Of a stretch of 64,000 bases of DNA, positions 8,286 through 17,941 are shown one piece after another. The stretch covers positions 119,530 to 183,529 of the forward strand of contig JACCQI010000002.1 in assembly GCA_015709315.1 (NCBI GenBank), written 5' to 3'. The notes beneath the pieces were generated by a model that saw only the letters and a list, made by a program, of their open reading frames with translations, made no database searches and was not told the DNA's origin. Source of the DNA: Desulfovibrionaceae bacterium. Lineage in GTDB: Bacteria > Desulfobacterota > Desulfovibrionia > Desulfovibrionales > Desulfovibrionaceae. Both the position numbers and the translations under genes were made by a program. Within the stretch, counting starts at the first letter, position 1, and the number at the start of each line of letters is the position of its first letter.

Positions 8286-11243
8286 TCAGCCGAGGCCGAG
8301 CCGGGCCTGCGTCAGCTGTTTGCGGCCCGCATAGTCGAGTATGTCCGCGATCCGCTCGGCGTGCTCCAGGCCGGAGGCGCGCACCTCGGCCATGAGTCCG
8401 GCCACGGCCTTCTCCTCCTCGATGTAGCTGAAGACCACGTCCCGGATGCTGCGGAGCGAAACCAGCCGCTCGGCCCAGCCAAGCCCTTCCTGGTAGAGCA
8501 TCTTGGCCGATATGAAGGCGGACAGCAGCGCGATCTGGTGGCCGCGCGGCAGGTCGTTGGCCAGCCGGTCGCCGTAGCGCTCGGCCAGCACGGCCGGGCA
8601 GTAGGACAACAGTACCTCGGCAAGCCCCGGATCGTCCGCCACCCTGTCCACGGTTTCCTCCAGCACGCGGTCCACTCGGTCTGCCAGGGAATTGATGGAT
8701 GCCGACAGTTCGAAGGACAGCTCGGTCAGGGTGCGCCCGCCCCCGGCCTGCCGGAACTCGCGCATGAGCAGGCGGGCCTCGGACCTGGCCCGCAGGCGCA
8801 GAATATCGAGCAGTTGGGCCACGTAGGCGTCCTTGATCTCCAGGAACTCCGCCTCGCTCAGGATGAGTCCGGCCAGTATCTCGTAGGAGGAGCAGATGAC
8901 CCCGGTCTTGTTGGCCGAGGGGCCGGGCACGGCCAGCACGCCCTCCTTTTCCAGCTCGGATCGGGCCTCGGCGGAGATGAAGATGTTGGCTCCCTCCACG
9001 ATGCCGCGCGCGGACGGCGTGCCGTCCCGTTGCAGGAAATCCTTCCAGTTGGACATGTTGATGGTGTCCGGCCTGCCCCCGGAGGGAATGAAGATGTCCG
9101 CAGCCACCGCGTTGTGCATGGCGTTGCGGATGCGGGTGCCGTCCGGATCGTCCGTGGACACCACCAGCGCGCCCTCCCCCTTGAGCCTGGCCTTGTCGAA
9201 ATCAGCGGCCTTGAGGTTGTTGTCCATGAGGCGCAACAGCTCGCCATGGTCCATGCCCTCGGGGTCGAAGGCCGCGCCGTGGCCGTCGCTCATGGCCACG
9301 ATCCGGGCGTTTTCGCCGTACTCGCGCATGAGGATGCGCATGACGTTGGAAGCCACGTCGCCCGCCGGGCCGCCCGTGATCTTGACCGTGAACGGCGCGG
9401 CATGGGGGTCGATGCCCAGCGTGCGGAGCAGCTCGTCGGCAAAGACGACGACCCCTTCGCTGGTCACGCCGTACCGCTTGTGGGCGATGCCCGCGCCCGG
9501 CTTGGAGCTCATGAACGCGCTCGGCCACTTGTAGCCGCGCTTGGCCGCACGGCCCGCGATCCACTGGATATGCGGCGGCGTGATGTTCTCGTCCGGGCCG
9601 AGAAAGATAATCTCCTCGCGGCCCAGATAGTCCACGATGCGGGGATGGACCGGCCCGTCGCCCCCCTCGGGGACCGTTATCAGGTCGAGGAAGGAATCGA
9701 TCATGGACCGGACGGCCAGGTCGATCTCCCCTTCCGGGCCGAGCAGGATGACCGCCTTGGAGCCGCCCTCGGGGATGTCCTTGTTCTTGAACTGCTGGGC
9801 CCTGGCCAGCTTGGTGACCTCGTCGAAGAGCCGGTTGGACTCCATCTCGAACTGCTCCTGGCTCCAGGTACGCACCACGCGCACCCCGCCCCGCGCCATG
9901 TCCCGGTACCGGACATGGAAGGCGAAGCAATACGGGCCGTGGAAGCAGTATATGCCGAAGGGCCGCTCCGCCTTGGGCAGGGGGGCCAGGATGACCGGAT
10001 CGATGCGGAAGCTCAGGCCCAGCTTGCGGTCCAGATAATAGTTCGTCCGCAGGGTGAAATGAAAGAACTTGTAGACGTAGGTCAGGACGTCGCGGTGGAC
10101 GGCGTTGTCCACGTCGCGGATGGCCGCCCGCGCCGCGGACCGCCGCTCGGCCATGGCCGTTGCGCGGTCGCCCCGGAAGTCGGGATCGAACCGGGCGGTG
10201 AAATAGTCGAAAAGCAGCTTGGTCACGTCGCGGTGCTTGAGCAGGGCGTAGACGATGCGCTCGGAATGGTAGGCGTGCAATCCCTTTCTGATGAGAAACT
10301 GGTGGGCGAACTCGCCCGCCGCCTGCATGAGCATGACCTGCCCCAGTTCCCACCCGTCCTGGTAGGCCAGGGCCTCCAGGCCGTGGGGCGCGAACCACTT
10401 GGTCATTTCCAGCTGCCGCTTGAGCCGCTGCCAGCGCTCGCCCTCCTCGTCCAGGTCCACCCGCCCCGCGTCCAGGTAGAAGCTCATGATGGCGATGGGG
10501 TCTTTGTCGCCGCGCTCGAACTCGTCGCAATAGGCCCGGTCCACCGGGATGTCCTCCCGGCCGAACACGTTGACCACCCGGTGGAGCAGCCCCTTTCTCG
10601 GCGGGCGGACCATGACCACGCCGACCCGGTCGAATCCGGGATGCACGTCCTTTTCCAGGGTCGCGAGGACGCGCTCCTGGCCCTCCACCATTTCACAGGC
10701 CCGGAAGTGGCGCACCGCCCTGCCCGGCTCGAACTTCTCGATGTAGTCCTCGCTGGTGGTGGTCAGGAAGCGTTCGAAATCCTCCACCTCGCGCGCGGCG
10801 ATGTCCAATCCGCCGCCACGCGCCTTTTCCAACACGTCCCGCGCCGGTCCCTCGTCGATGGCGCACAGGGGCTGGGGGCCGAAGACAAAGGTGTCGAGCC
10901 GGATGGAATCGTCCCTGCTGGAATAGATGCGGGCGATCTGGATATCCTTGTCCCGGTACTCCTTGAGCACCCGTCCCAAGGTGTTCATGTCGCCGCCGGG
11001 CGTGATGTGCGTCACCCGCGTGCCGCACGGACTATGCAGGGCCACGGCCTGCTTCTCTCCCCGGACCATGCCCGAGATGATGGCCGTCAGGTGGCGTATC
11101 CGCTCCTCTTCCCCGTGGGTGCGGAAATAGTATTCGGGCATGTTTTCGTAAAACCAGGGGATCGCCTCGCCCGCCGATTCCCCGAGCCTGTCCAGGACCT
11201 TGGACCGCATCACTTCCGCTTCGCTGGAAACAACATCGCTCAT
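8286..11243 (-). CDS. NAD-specific glutamate dehydrogenase, large (GDH_C type)
   Basis: About 985 aa from MSDVVSSEAEV; PEGGSKAVILL, MSSKPGAGIAHKRYGVTSEGVVVF, GGPAGDVASNVM. The ORF-track start at 11516 looks too long. Confidence 0.85.
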   Translation of the reverse strand: MSDVVSSEAEVMRSKVLDRLGESAGEAIPWFYENMPEYYFRTHGEEERIRHLTAIISGMVRGEKQAVALHSPCGTRVTHITPGGDMNTLGRVLKEYRDKDIQIARIYSSRDDSIRLDTFVFGPQPLCAIDEGPARDVLEKARGGGLDIAAREVEDFERFLTTTSEDYIEKFEPGRAVRHFRACEMVEGQERVLATLEKDVHPGFDRVGVVMVRPPRKGLLHRVVNVFGREDIPVDRAYCDEFERGDKDPIAIMSFYLDAGRVDLDEEGERWQRLKRQLEMTKWFAPHGLEALAYQDGWELGQVMLMQAAGEFAHQFLIRKGLHAYHSERIVYALLKHRDVTKLLFDYFTARFDPDFRGDRATAMAERRSAARAAIRDVDNAVHRDVLTYVYKFFHFTLRTNYYLDRKLGLSFRIDPVILAPLPKAERPFGIYCFHGPYCFAFHVRYRDMARGGVRVVRTWSQEQFEMESNRLFDEVTKLARAQQFKNKDIPEGGSKAVILLGPEGEIDLAVRSMIDSFLDLITVPEGGDGPVHPRIVDYLGREEIIFLGPDENITPPHIQWIAGRAAKRGYKWPSAFMSSKPGAGIAHKRYGVTSEGVVVFADELLRTLGIDPHAAPFTVKITGGPAGDVASNVMRILMREYGENARIVAMSDGHGAAFDPEGMDHGELLRLMDNNLKAADFDKARLKGEGALVVSTDDPDGTRIRNAMHNAVAADIFIPSGGRPDTINMSNWKDFLQRDGTPSARGIVEGANIFISAEARSELEKEGVLAVPGPSANKTGVICSSYEILAGLILSEAEFLEIKDAYVAQLLDILRLRARSEARLLMREFRQAGGGRTLTELSFELSASINSLADRVDRVLEETVDRVADDPGLAEVLLSYCPAVLAERYGDRLANDLPRGHQIALLSAFISAKMLYQEGLGWAERLVSLRSIRDVVFSYIEEEKAVAGLMAEVRASGLEHAERIADILDYAGRKQLTQARLGLG

Positions 11244-11466
11244 GCCAGAACCTTCTCCGTTGAATGTTCCAGGGGTTTCTCCTCCTTGGAGGTTGTGCAT
11301 GGAGGGGGAGTCGAGGTCAAGTATTACCCGGCACAAGTCCTTTCCCCTCAAGACGTTATAAATTACCCGGCAACTCTCTAATCGCATGGACATAAAATTT
11401 TCGAGCGGATATATTGGCCCATAATATCCACCGGCAACCCCCGAGCCGGGGCTGGGGAGACCACGC

Positions 11467-12411
11467 ATGAACGATACCGCCATAGACACCGGCATCCTGC
11501 TGGAAACCGGGACCAACGAACTCGAGATCCTGGAATTCTACATCAACGAAATCCGCAGGGAAGGCGAGGAGCCGACCCCCAACTACTTCGGCATCAACGT
11601 GGCCAAGGTCATGCAGGTCATCGAAACGCCGAACCTCGAGCCGCCGGAATCCGCTCCGCACCCGTCCTTCATGGGCACCATTCCGCTGCGCGACCTCATC
11701 CTGCCGGTGCTGGACCTGTCCGTCTGGCTGGAGCTCGACATGCCCAAGACCGAGCGCGACATCGTCATCGTCACCGAGTTTTCCAAATCCGTGACCGGGT
11801 TCCTGGTATCCGGCGTGACCGAGATCCATCGCGTGGGCTGGGGCGAGGTCATCCCGCCCTCCCACATCATCTCCAGCAACACCGACGCCATCATCGGGCT
11901 CATCGACAAGAGCGACCGCTTTGTCCAACTGCTCGACCTGGAAACCATCCTGACCCAGTTCGAGCCGGACAGCGGCATCGACATGGCCATCGCCGACAGG
12001 GAGTACAAGGTCCTGGTGGCCGACGACTCCGCCACCATCCGGGCCATGATCCGGCAAAGCCTGACCGAGGCCAATTTCAAGCCCATCATCACCAACAACG
12101 GGGACGAGGCGCTGAAGAAGATATTCGAACTCAAGGCCAGGGCCGAGAACGAGGGCAAGGACATCACCGAATACGTGGACCTGGTCATATCCGACATCGA
12201 GATGCCGCTCATGGACGGGTTCAGCCTGACCAAGAACATCAAGGATGACCCGGTCCTGAAGAAGCTGCCGGTCATCCTCTATTCATCCATCATCACCAAC
12301 GAGCTGCGGCACAAGGGCGAATCCGTCGGGGCCGACCTGCAGGTTTCCAAGCCCGACCTGAACACCATCCCGCAGTTCGCCATAGACCTCATCCAAGGCG
12401 GTGCGGGTTGA
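11467..12411 (+). CDS. cheV: Chemotaxis protein CheV (CheW domain + receiver)
   Basis: N-terminal CheW-like region (LEILEFYINE...MGTIPLRDLILPVLDLSVWL) and C-terminal receiver (YKVLVADDSATIRAMIRQSL, DLVISDIEMPLMDGF). Confidence 0.92.
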   Translation: MNDTAIDTGILLETGTNELEILEFYINEIRREGEEPTPNYFGINVAKVMQVIETPNLEPPESAPHPSFMGTIPLRDLILPVLDLSVWLELDMPKTERDIVIVTEFSKSVTGFLVSGVTEIHRVGWGEVIPPSHIISSNTDAIIGLIDKSDRFVQLLDLETILTQFEPDSGIDMAIADREYKVLVADDSATIRAMIRQSLTEANFKPIITNNGDEALKKIFELKARAENEGKDITEYVDLVISDIEMPLMDGFSLTKNIKDDPVLKKLPVILYSSIITNELRHKGESVGADLQVSKPDLNTIPQFAIDLIQGGAG

Positions 12412-12809
12412 TCCGGCGCGGCGACCCCGTGGTCGAAGTCTTTCTGGAGGAAACGGCCGAGCGGCTCGACTCCATCGAGGCGGGCCTGCTCAAGCTGGAG
12501 CAATGCGACGGGGCATGCGACGCCGAGGCCGTGAACGCCATTTTCCGGGACGCCCACTCCGTGAAGGCCGGCTCCAACCTGCTCAAGCTCAACAATATTG
12601 AAAAGCTTTCGCACAAGCTGGAAAACGTCCTGGAAATGATCCGCAAGGGCCGGATCGGCCCCACGGAAACGGTCATCACCGCCTGCCTGGAAGCCGTGGA
12701 CAAGCTCCGCGATCTGCGGGAAAGGATCGAGCACAGCGATGCCGTCAGCATCCGCCTGCACACGGCCATGCTGGAGGCGGCTTTGCGGGAAGCGAGAAAA
12801 GGCGATTGA
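12408..12809 (+). CDS. Histidine phosphotransfer (Hpt) domain protein
   Basis: NAIFRDAHSVKAGSNLLKLNNIEKLSHKLENVLEMIRKG; start TTG overlaps cheV stop (TTGA). Confidence 0.85.
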   Translation: MIRRGDPVVEVFLEETAERLDSIEAGLLKLEQCDGACDAEAVNAIFRDAHSVKAGSNLLKLNNIEKLSHKLENVLEMIRKGRIGPTETVITACLEAVDKLRDLRERIEHSDAVSIRLHTAMLEAALREARKGD

Positions 12810-12822
12810 CCCGACCTAAAAA

Positions 12823-12845
12823 AGCCGCTCCATCTGGGAGCGGCT
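12823..12845. terminator. Hairpin terminator between Hpt gene and convergent OM protein gene
   Basis: AGCCGCTCC-ATCTG-GGAGCGGCT, 9-bp perfect stem. Confidence 0.7.
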
Positions 12846-12862
12846 CATCAAAACGATTCCCT

Positions 12863-13531
12863 CTAGAATGAGTAGCGCACGCCCAAAAGCATCTCGTGCG
12901 CCGTCAGGTGGGACTCATTGGCATAAACGCCGGCGATGGTGCCGGACTCGACCCTGCCGAAATCGGAATACCGATACCCCAGATCAAGGCTCCAATCGTC
13001 GGTCAACCCGTAGGCTATTCCGGCCCCCAGATTCCAGGCGAGATTGGTCGTCGTCTTTTTGGAGCCGACAAGGTTGGTGCCCGGACCGGTCCATTGCATC
13101 CAGCTCCGGAGGGTGGCCATGCCCACGCCGCCGCCCACGTAGGGAGTAAAGGGGGTGCCGGTGCGAATGTCCAAAAAGACGTTCAGGAACAGCGTGTGGA
13201 AATCCTCGAACTCCGAGTCGTAATCGAAGCCGGCGCCGGGCTCATCGGTCACCTTGAACGGTGCGCGGTAGGCGTACTCCAGCTCGGCCCGGATCGGAAT
13301 GTCCAGCCGGGGCTGAAAGTCATAGCCCAAGGCCAGTGCGCCGCCAAAGGTATCCTCCGACTGGTCATCGAAATCCACGTCGGCACCAGTGCTGTTGGTG
13401 ATGACCCTGCCGGACGAATTCTGATTGGAGTACAAGAACTTGGGAGCCACATACACTCCCGAGTCCCCGGCATGGGCCGATACGGAAGCGCAAACAATGA
13501 AAAGCGCCGCAAGACAACAGAAATATTTCAT
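12863..13531 (-). CDS. Outer-membrane beta-barrel protein (OmpA/OprF-like small porin)
   Basis: Signal peptide MKYFCCLAALFIVCASVSAHAG, alternating amphipathic strands, terminal LLGVRYSF. Confidence 0.8.
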   Translation of the reverse strand: MKYFCCLAALFIVCASVSAHAGDSGVYVAPKFLYSNQNSSGRVITNSTGADVDFDDQSEDTFGGALALGYDFQPRLDIPIRAELEYAYRAPFKVTDEPGAGFDYDSEFEDFHTLFLNVFLDIRTGTPFTPYVGGGVGMATLRSWMQWTGPGTNLVGSKKTTTNLAWNLGAGIAYGLTDDWSLDLGYRYSDFGRVESGTIAGVYANESHLTAHEMLLGVRYSF

Positions 13532-13710
13532 AACCACTACTTTACTATTACAGTTGTTTTCAACACCACAATCCACAAAAGCTAGTATCACATCCTTCAA
13601 AAATAAGGAAGCCTGTATTTAATTCTGCCCAACCGAACCTAATGCCGACCAGATCCACAACGCGCACGCCGTGAATAACACGTCGGATTTCCACCTGATT
13701 TCACGAAAAA

Positions 13711-13741
13711 AAGGGCCGCGTCCTCCAAGGATGCGGCCCTT
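13711..13741. terminator. Bidirectional terminator
   Basis: A-run, AAGGGCCGC ... GCGGCCCTT stem, T-run. Confidence 0.75.
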
Positions 13742-13762
13742 TTTGCCTTGGGCAAAAAAACG

Positions 13763-14272
13763 CTAATTCTTCAAAGCGTTCATCAGAAGCTGCGCCTCCT
13801 GCATCTCCGAGAACGAAGTGTTCTTGAACACCTCGCTTTCCACCGCCTTGAGAAACTCGTCGTAGTTCATGGCCCTGACGTTCATCATCACGCCCCTGAC
13901 CTTGAAGTACATGTCCAAAAAAGCCACCGTGGGATCGTCGATCAGGCACTTGGCCAGTTCGGGCGCTCCCTCCAGGCTGGTGAACGGCTTGTTCGAGCCC
14001 CCGAGAAAGAACATGTCCAGGCCGGATTTCCCGTCCGTAACCACGCCGATGAGGTTGAAGGTATGGAGCCTGGCCACGAAATCCTCCGTCAGGTCCGGGA
14101 ACTCCATGATGTCCTTTTTCGGAAACATGCCCACGAAGACCATCTGGCCGTCCTCCTCGGCCATGGTGTGCCGAAACACATGCTCGTCGCGTTTTTTCCG
14201 GGCCGCCTTGACCGTGTCGTAGAGGTCGCAGGCGAATGCGAGCTTCAGTTCATCCAAAACCTTCTGGTCCAT
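13763..14272 (-). CDS. Conserved hypothetical protein
   Basis: 169 aa intact ORF, gene-like context, no motif recognised. Confidence 0.65.
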   Translation of the reverse strand: MDQKVLDELKLAFACDLYDTVKAARKKRDEHVFRHTMAEEDGQMVFVGMFPKKDIMEFPDLTEDFVARLHTFNLIGVVTDGKSGLDMFFLGGSNKPFTSLEGAPELAKCLIDDPTVAFLDMYFKVRGVMMNVRAMNYDEFLKAVESEVFKNTSFSEMQEAQLLMNALKN

Positions 14273-14286
14273 TGAATTCTCCGTGT

Positions 14287-16128
14287 CTAGATGATTCCGT
14301 GCAGGGGGCCGCCCTTGGCGCCGAGGGCGTCCACGGCCTTCTCAGCCTCGGGATCGTCCTCGAGCGGCGGGGCGTGGTAGGTCTTGAGCCGGGCATCGAC
14401 GATGATCGCCTTGTCCGCCCCCCAGTGCTTGGCATGGGTAAATGCCCCCACGCCATAGATGTCCGTGGCCGGATCGGAGCGGGTGAAGGCCACCCACAGG
14501 AAATTATCCCAGTTCGCGGCCGTGAATCCGGCGTCGTCGGCCACCACGATCAGGGGGAACCGCTCGATGGACGGCACCGTTTTCAAAGACTCTCCCAGCC
14601 GATCCAGGGCCGGGTCCTGCTGGTCGCGCTTGCGGCGGTGCTTGGGGCCCTTGATGACCAGGATGCCCGGCGCGAACACACGGGGGTCGCGGTAGCCGCG
14701 CGGCAGGTTCAGGCCGGACGGAATCTCGGTGCCGAGTTCGCGCCGAGGTTCCCCGGCCGCCGCAAAGACCAGCTTGGACCCCTGGTTGAGGCTGATGCCC
14801 GAGTAGTCCAGGGTGTCGATGGTCGTCCGGGTGATGAAATGCAGGTCGCGGGTCAGGTCCGCCCGGACGAGCATATGGCGGAAAAAGCCGGGGATGTCCT
14901 TGCAGGACTGGTCCGCCGCCATGTCCTCGCGGGCCGCGATGAGCACATACTTGGACAGCGCGGTCTGGGTATTGCCCAGCAGGGCCATGGCGTTGGTCAA
15001 AAGCTCCTGCGGGCACCGCTCGCCCGCGTAGGGCACATACCGCTCGCTGCCAACGGCCAGGAGCAGCGGATGCACGCCTGCCGCGTCCACGGCGTGGACC
15101 TCGTGGACGCCGGAAAAGACCGAGGGCACCAGTTCGGCGGTCAGTTCGTGAATGAACTCGCCGAAGATGGTATCCTCCTGGGGCGGACGGCCCACCGTGG
15201 TGAACGGCCAGACGGCGTCGTCGCGGTGATAGACCGCGTCCACCTTGAGCACCGGGAAGTCGTGGGCCAGGCTGTAGTAGCCGAGGTGGTCGCCGAACGG
15301 CCCCTCCGGCTTTTCCGCGCCCTCCACCGTGCCGCAGATGCAGAAATCCGCCTGGGCGGGCATGGGCAGGCCGCCGGGATGACGGACCATGGGGATGCGG
15401 TGCCCGGCCATGGCTCCGGCGAAAAACAGTTCGGCCACCCCCTCTGGCAGGGGCATGACAGCGGCCAGCGTCATGGCCGGAGGCCCGCCCACGAACACGT
15501 TGACCTTGAGCGGCTCGCCCCCGGCAATGGCCTTGGCGTGGTGATGGCCGATGCCGCGATGAATCTGGTAGTGCAGCCCCACTTCCTTGTCCGGCACGTA
15601 GTCGTTGCCCGAAAGCTGGACCCGGTACATGCCCATGTTCGACCGGGCGAAGCCGGAGTGGTCCGGGTCCTCGGTGTAGACCTGGGGCAGGGTCACGTAT
15701 CCGCCGCCGTCCATGGGCCAGGAAACGAGCTGCGGCAGCTTGGAAACCGTGGTCCGGTTGCGCAGGATCGGCCCGTCAGCGACCTTCCTCGGCAGGGTGT
15801 TGTAGGCGGCCCTGGGCGCGCCGAGGTAGGCCCACGGGCGCTTGAACGCCTCCATGGGCGACAGCTTGAGGCGCATCAGCCGCTCCACCACGTCGATGGT
15901 GTCGCGGAAAATGAATCGCATCCTGTCCCTGGTGCCGAAGATATTGGCGGCCATGGGGAAGCGGCAGCCCCGGACGTTGTTGAACAGCAACGCCGGTCCG
16001 CCGGCCCGGAAGACCCGGCGCTGAATGGCGCCGATCTCCACCCTGGCATCGACGACCTTGTCGATGCGGACGAGTTCTCCCCTGGCTTCGAGCGCTTCGA
16101 GGCACTCGCGCGTGTTCTTGTATCCCAT
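14287..16128 (-). CDS. UbiD family decarboxylase
   Basis: 613 aa; GCRFPMAANIFGTRDRM, KEVGLHYQIHRGIGHHHAKA, GPFGDHLGYYSLAHDFPVL. Confidence 0.9.
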   Translation of the reverse strand: MGYKNTRECLEALEARGELVRIDKVVDARVEIGAIQRRVFRAGGPALLFNNVRGCRFPMAANIFGTRDRMRFIFRDTIDVVERLMRLKLSPMEAFKRPWAYLGAPRAAYNTLPRKVADGPILRNRTTVSKLPQLVSWPMDGGGYVTLPQVYTEDPDHSGFARSNMGMYRVQLSGNDYVPDKEVGLHYQIHRGIGHHHAKAIAGGEPLKVNVFVGGPPAMTLAAVMPLPEGVAELFFAGAMAGHRIPMVRHPGGLPMPAQADFCICGTVEGAEKPEGPFGDHLGYYSLAHDFPVLKVDAVYHRDDAVWPFTTVGRPPQEDTIFGEFIHELTAELVPSVFSGVHEVHAVDAAGVHPLLLAVGSERYVPYAGERCPQELLTNAMALLGNTQTALSKYVLIAAREDMAADQSCKDIPGFFRHMLVRADLTRDLHFITRTTIDTLDYSGISLNQGSKLVFAAAGEPRRELGTEIPSGLNLPRGYRDPRVFAPGILVIKGPKHRRKRDQQDPALDRLGESLKTVPSIERFPLIVVADDAGFTAANWDNFLWVAFTRSDPATDIYGVGAFTHAKHWGADKAIIVDARLKTYHAPPLEDDPEAEKAVDALGAKGGPLHGII

Positions 16129-16240
16129 ATGGTTCCCGTTTGGTTCCGTCGTGACAAAATAATCTAAACGGAATGAACGGAAAAGTTAAGCCCGAATGGA
16201 CCATATCCCGAAACAGGGAACCGAAAAGGAATGAAATCGT

Positions 16241-16519
16241 CTACTGCGCCATGCGCGGCGGCTGCCACACGCAGTCGAACTGCTCGGGGTTGAGCTGCCT
16301 GCATGACGGCCTCATGTCCATCTCCAGCGGCCGCATCCTGCGCGAGGCGAAGATGCGGCAGGTGTTGCAGAACTCGCCGGGGAAGTTGCACACCAGGCAG
16401 TAAGGCTGGAAATCATCGCAGCTCATGGCGTTCCAGGGCCGTTTGTGCCCGAGGACGCACCTCTTTCTGTAAAAAACGCATTCGTGACAATTTGTTGACA
16501 TAGTTGACATTTTACGCAT
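16241..16519 (-). CDS. Small cysteine-rich protein of unknown function
   Basis: MRKMSTMSTNCHECVFYRKRCVLGHKRPWNAMSCDDFQPYCLVCNFPGEFCNTCRIFASRRMRPLEMDMRPSCRQLNPEQFDCVWQPPRMAQ; 10 Cys in about 92 aa. Confidence 0.6.
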   Translation of the reverse strand: MRKMSTMSTNCHECVFYRKRCVLGHKRPWNAMSCDDFQPYCLVCNFPGEFCNTCRIFASRRMRPLEMDMRPSCRQLNPEQFDCVWQPPRMAQ

Positions 16520-16722
16520 AGCCACCTCCAAAACCGGGCATAATCTCAATTTTGGATGAGAACATATGAATGCCCAATTGAGTATTATAATCGCAAAGAA
16601 AGTCCTTGGCCCTTCCAACCGTTTGAAATGTCTTGGATACGAATTGAAGCCGACGGCCCGGGCCTGGCCGACAGTTCGATTTCCGGCCAGCTTTTACCCT
16701 GCGAAAAGTCCTCGGAGGATTC

Positions 16723-17072
16723 CATGCCGCTCATGCAATGGGACGAGACCATGTCCGTGGGCGTCCGGGAACTGGGCGTCCGGCACCGGCCCCTCATAGA
16801 TATGATCAACGACGCCTACACGGCCATCCGCCGCCATGCACTTTCACGTGAAGGAGGCGTACATGAAGCGGCACGGCTACCCCGGCCTGGCGGGCCACCG
16901 GGCCGTCCACCGGGACTTCGTCAAGGAGGCGGAACGGTTCCGGCGGCAACTGAACGCCGGAGGCAATCTCTCCGAGGTGTTCCTCTTCCTGAGCCGCCGG
17001 CTGATCGATCACATCATGAAGGAAGACAGGCGATACATGGCGTACCTGCCCGGCGGGAAGGAAAATAAATGA
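16723..17072 (+). pseudogene. Bacteriohemerythrin, frameshifted with internal deletion
   Basis: MPLMQWDETMSVGVRELGVRHRPLIDMINDAYTAIRRHA in one frame, then HFHVKEAYMKRHGYPGLAGHRAVHRDF...LSRRLIDHIMKEDRRY in the next frame. Confidence 0.75.
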
Positions 17073-17077
17073 AAAAG

Positions 17078-17103
17078 CCCAAGGCGGACGCCTCGGGCTT
17101 CAT
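17078..17103 (+). terminator. Hairpin downstream of hemerythrin pseudogene
   Basis: AGCCCAAGGC...GCCTCGGGCT (one G-T pair). Confidence 0.5.
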
Positions 17104-17113
17104 GTGTGCAATT

Positions 17114-17191
17114 GGCGGGCTATACAGGATTCGAACCTGTGACCTCTTGCTCCGGAGGCAAGCACTCTATCCAACTGAGCTAATAGCCCGC
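17114..17191 (-). tRNA. tRNA-Arg (CCG)
   Basis: Reverse strand GCGGGCTATTAGCTCAGTTGGATAGAGTGCTTGCCTCCGGAGCAAGAGGTCACAGGTTCGAATCCTGTATAGCCCGCC; loop CTCCGGA gives anticodon CCG. Confidence 0.93.
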
Positions 17192-17353
17192 ACGAGAAGG
17201 AAGTAGCTATACGCCGCCCTCCCGTTTGTCAAGCGTACAACGGATATTGAAAAAAAAGAACCGCAAGGCGCATCGCGTGGCAACGACGGATTCGGCCTTG
17301 CCTAAAATTTCAAAAAAAAAGTATACGACAGGGAGAAACGGGACAGCAACACC

Positions 17354-17941
17354 ATGAGCACCAAACGAATCCTATTGGCCGTGAGCGGGGCCAGCGGAAT
17401 GCCCTATGCGGCCTCCCTGGCCAAGGCGCTTGCGCACCGCAGCGACGTCGAACTGCACGTCATCGTGTCCGACGCCGCACGCACGGTCATGGCGGCCGAA
17501 AGCGACCTGACGCCCGACGTCCTGACCGTCGGCGCGCACGCCGTCTACGAGCCGGACGACATCGCCGCACCGCCGGCCAGCGGATCGTGGCGGCACGACG
17601 GCATGATCGTCTGTCCCTGCTCCATGGCCACCCTGTCCGCCGTGGCCACCGGATTCGGCCACACGCTCATCCACCGGGCCGCGGACGTGGCGCTCAAGGA
17701 GCGCCGCAAGCTCGTCCTGGTGTCGCGCGAGACGCCGCTGTCGGCCATCCACCTGGAAAACATGCTCTCGGCCACCCGTGCCGGGGCAATCATTGTACCG
17801 GCCAGTCCGGGCTTCTATCACCGCCCGGCGACCATCGAGGACCTGACCGACCAGTTGGCCGGAAGGGTGCTCGACCAACTGGACGTCCCCCACAACCTGT
17901 TCGCCAGGTGGGGAGACGAGGAGAATCAATCATGGAATTAA
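17354..17941 (+). CDS. ubiX: Flavin prenyltransferase UbiX
   Basis: ILLAVSGASGMPYAASLAKAL, CPCSMATLSAVATGFGHTLIHRAADVALKERRKLVLVSRETPLSAIHLENM. Confidence 0.95.
   Translation: MSTKRILLAVSGASGMPYAASLAKALAHRSDVELHVIVSDAARTVMAAESDLTPDVLTVGAHAVYEPDDIAAPPASGSWRHDGMIVCPCSMATLSAVATGFGHTLIHRAADVALKERRKLVLVSRETPLSAIHLENMLSATRAGAIIVPASPGFYHRPATIEDLTDQLAGRVLDQLDVPHNLFARWGDEENQSWN

Noticed and set aside
8205-11381. 1058-aa plus-strand ORF opposite the glutamate dehydrogenase
   Set aside because: Antisense shadow ORF in high-GC DNA; composition rich in G/H/Q/R/V with no domain, and the opposite frame has a clear GDH.
14236-16167. 643-aa plus-strand ORF opposite ubiD
   Set aside because: Shadow ORF; ubiD motifs are on the minus strand.
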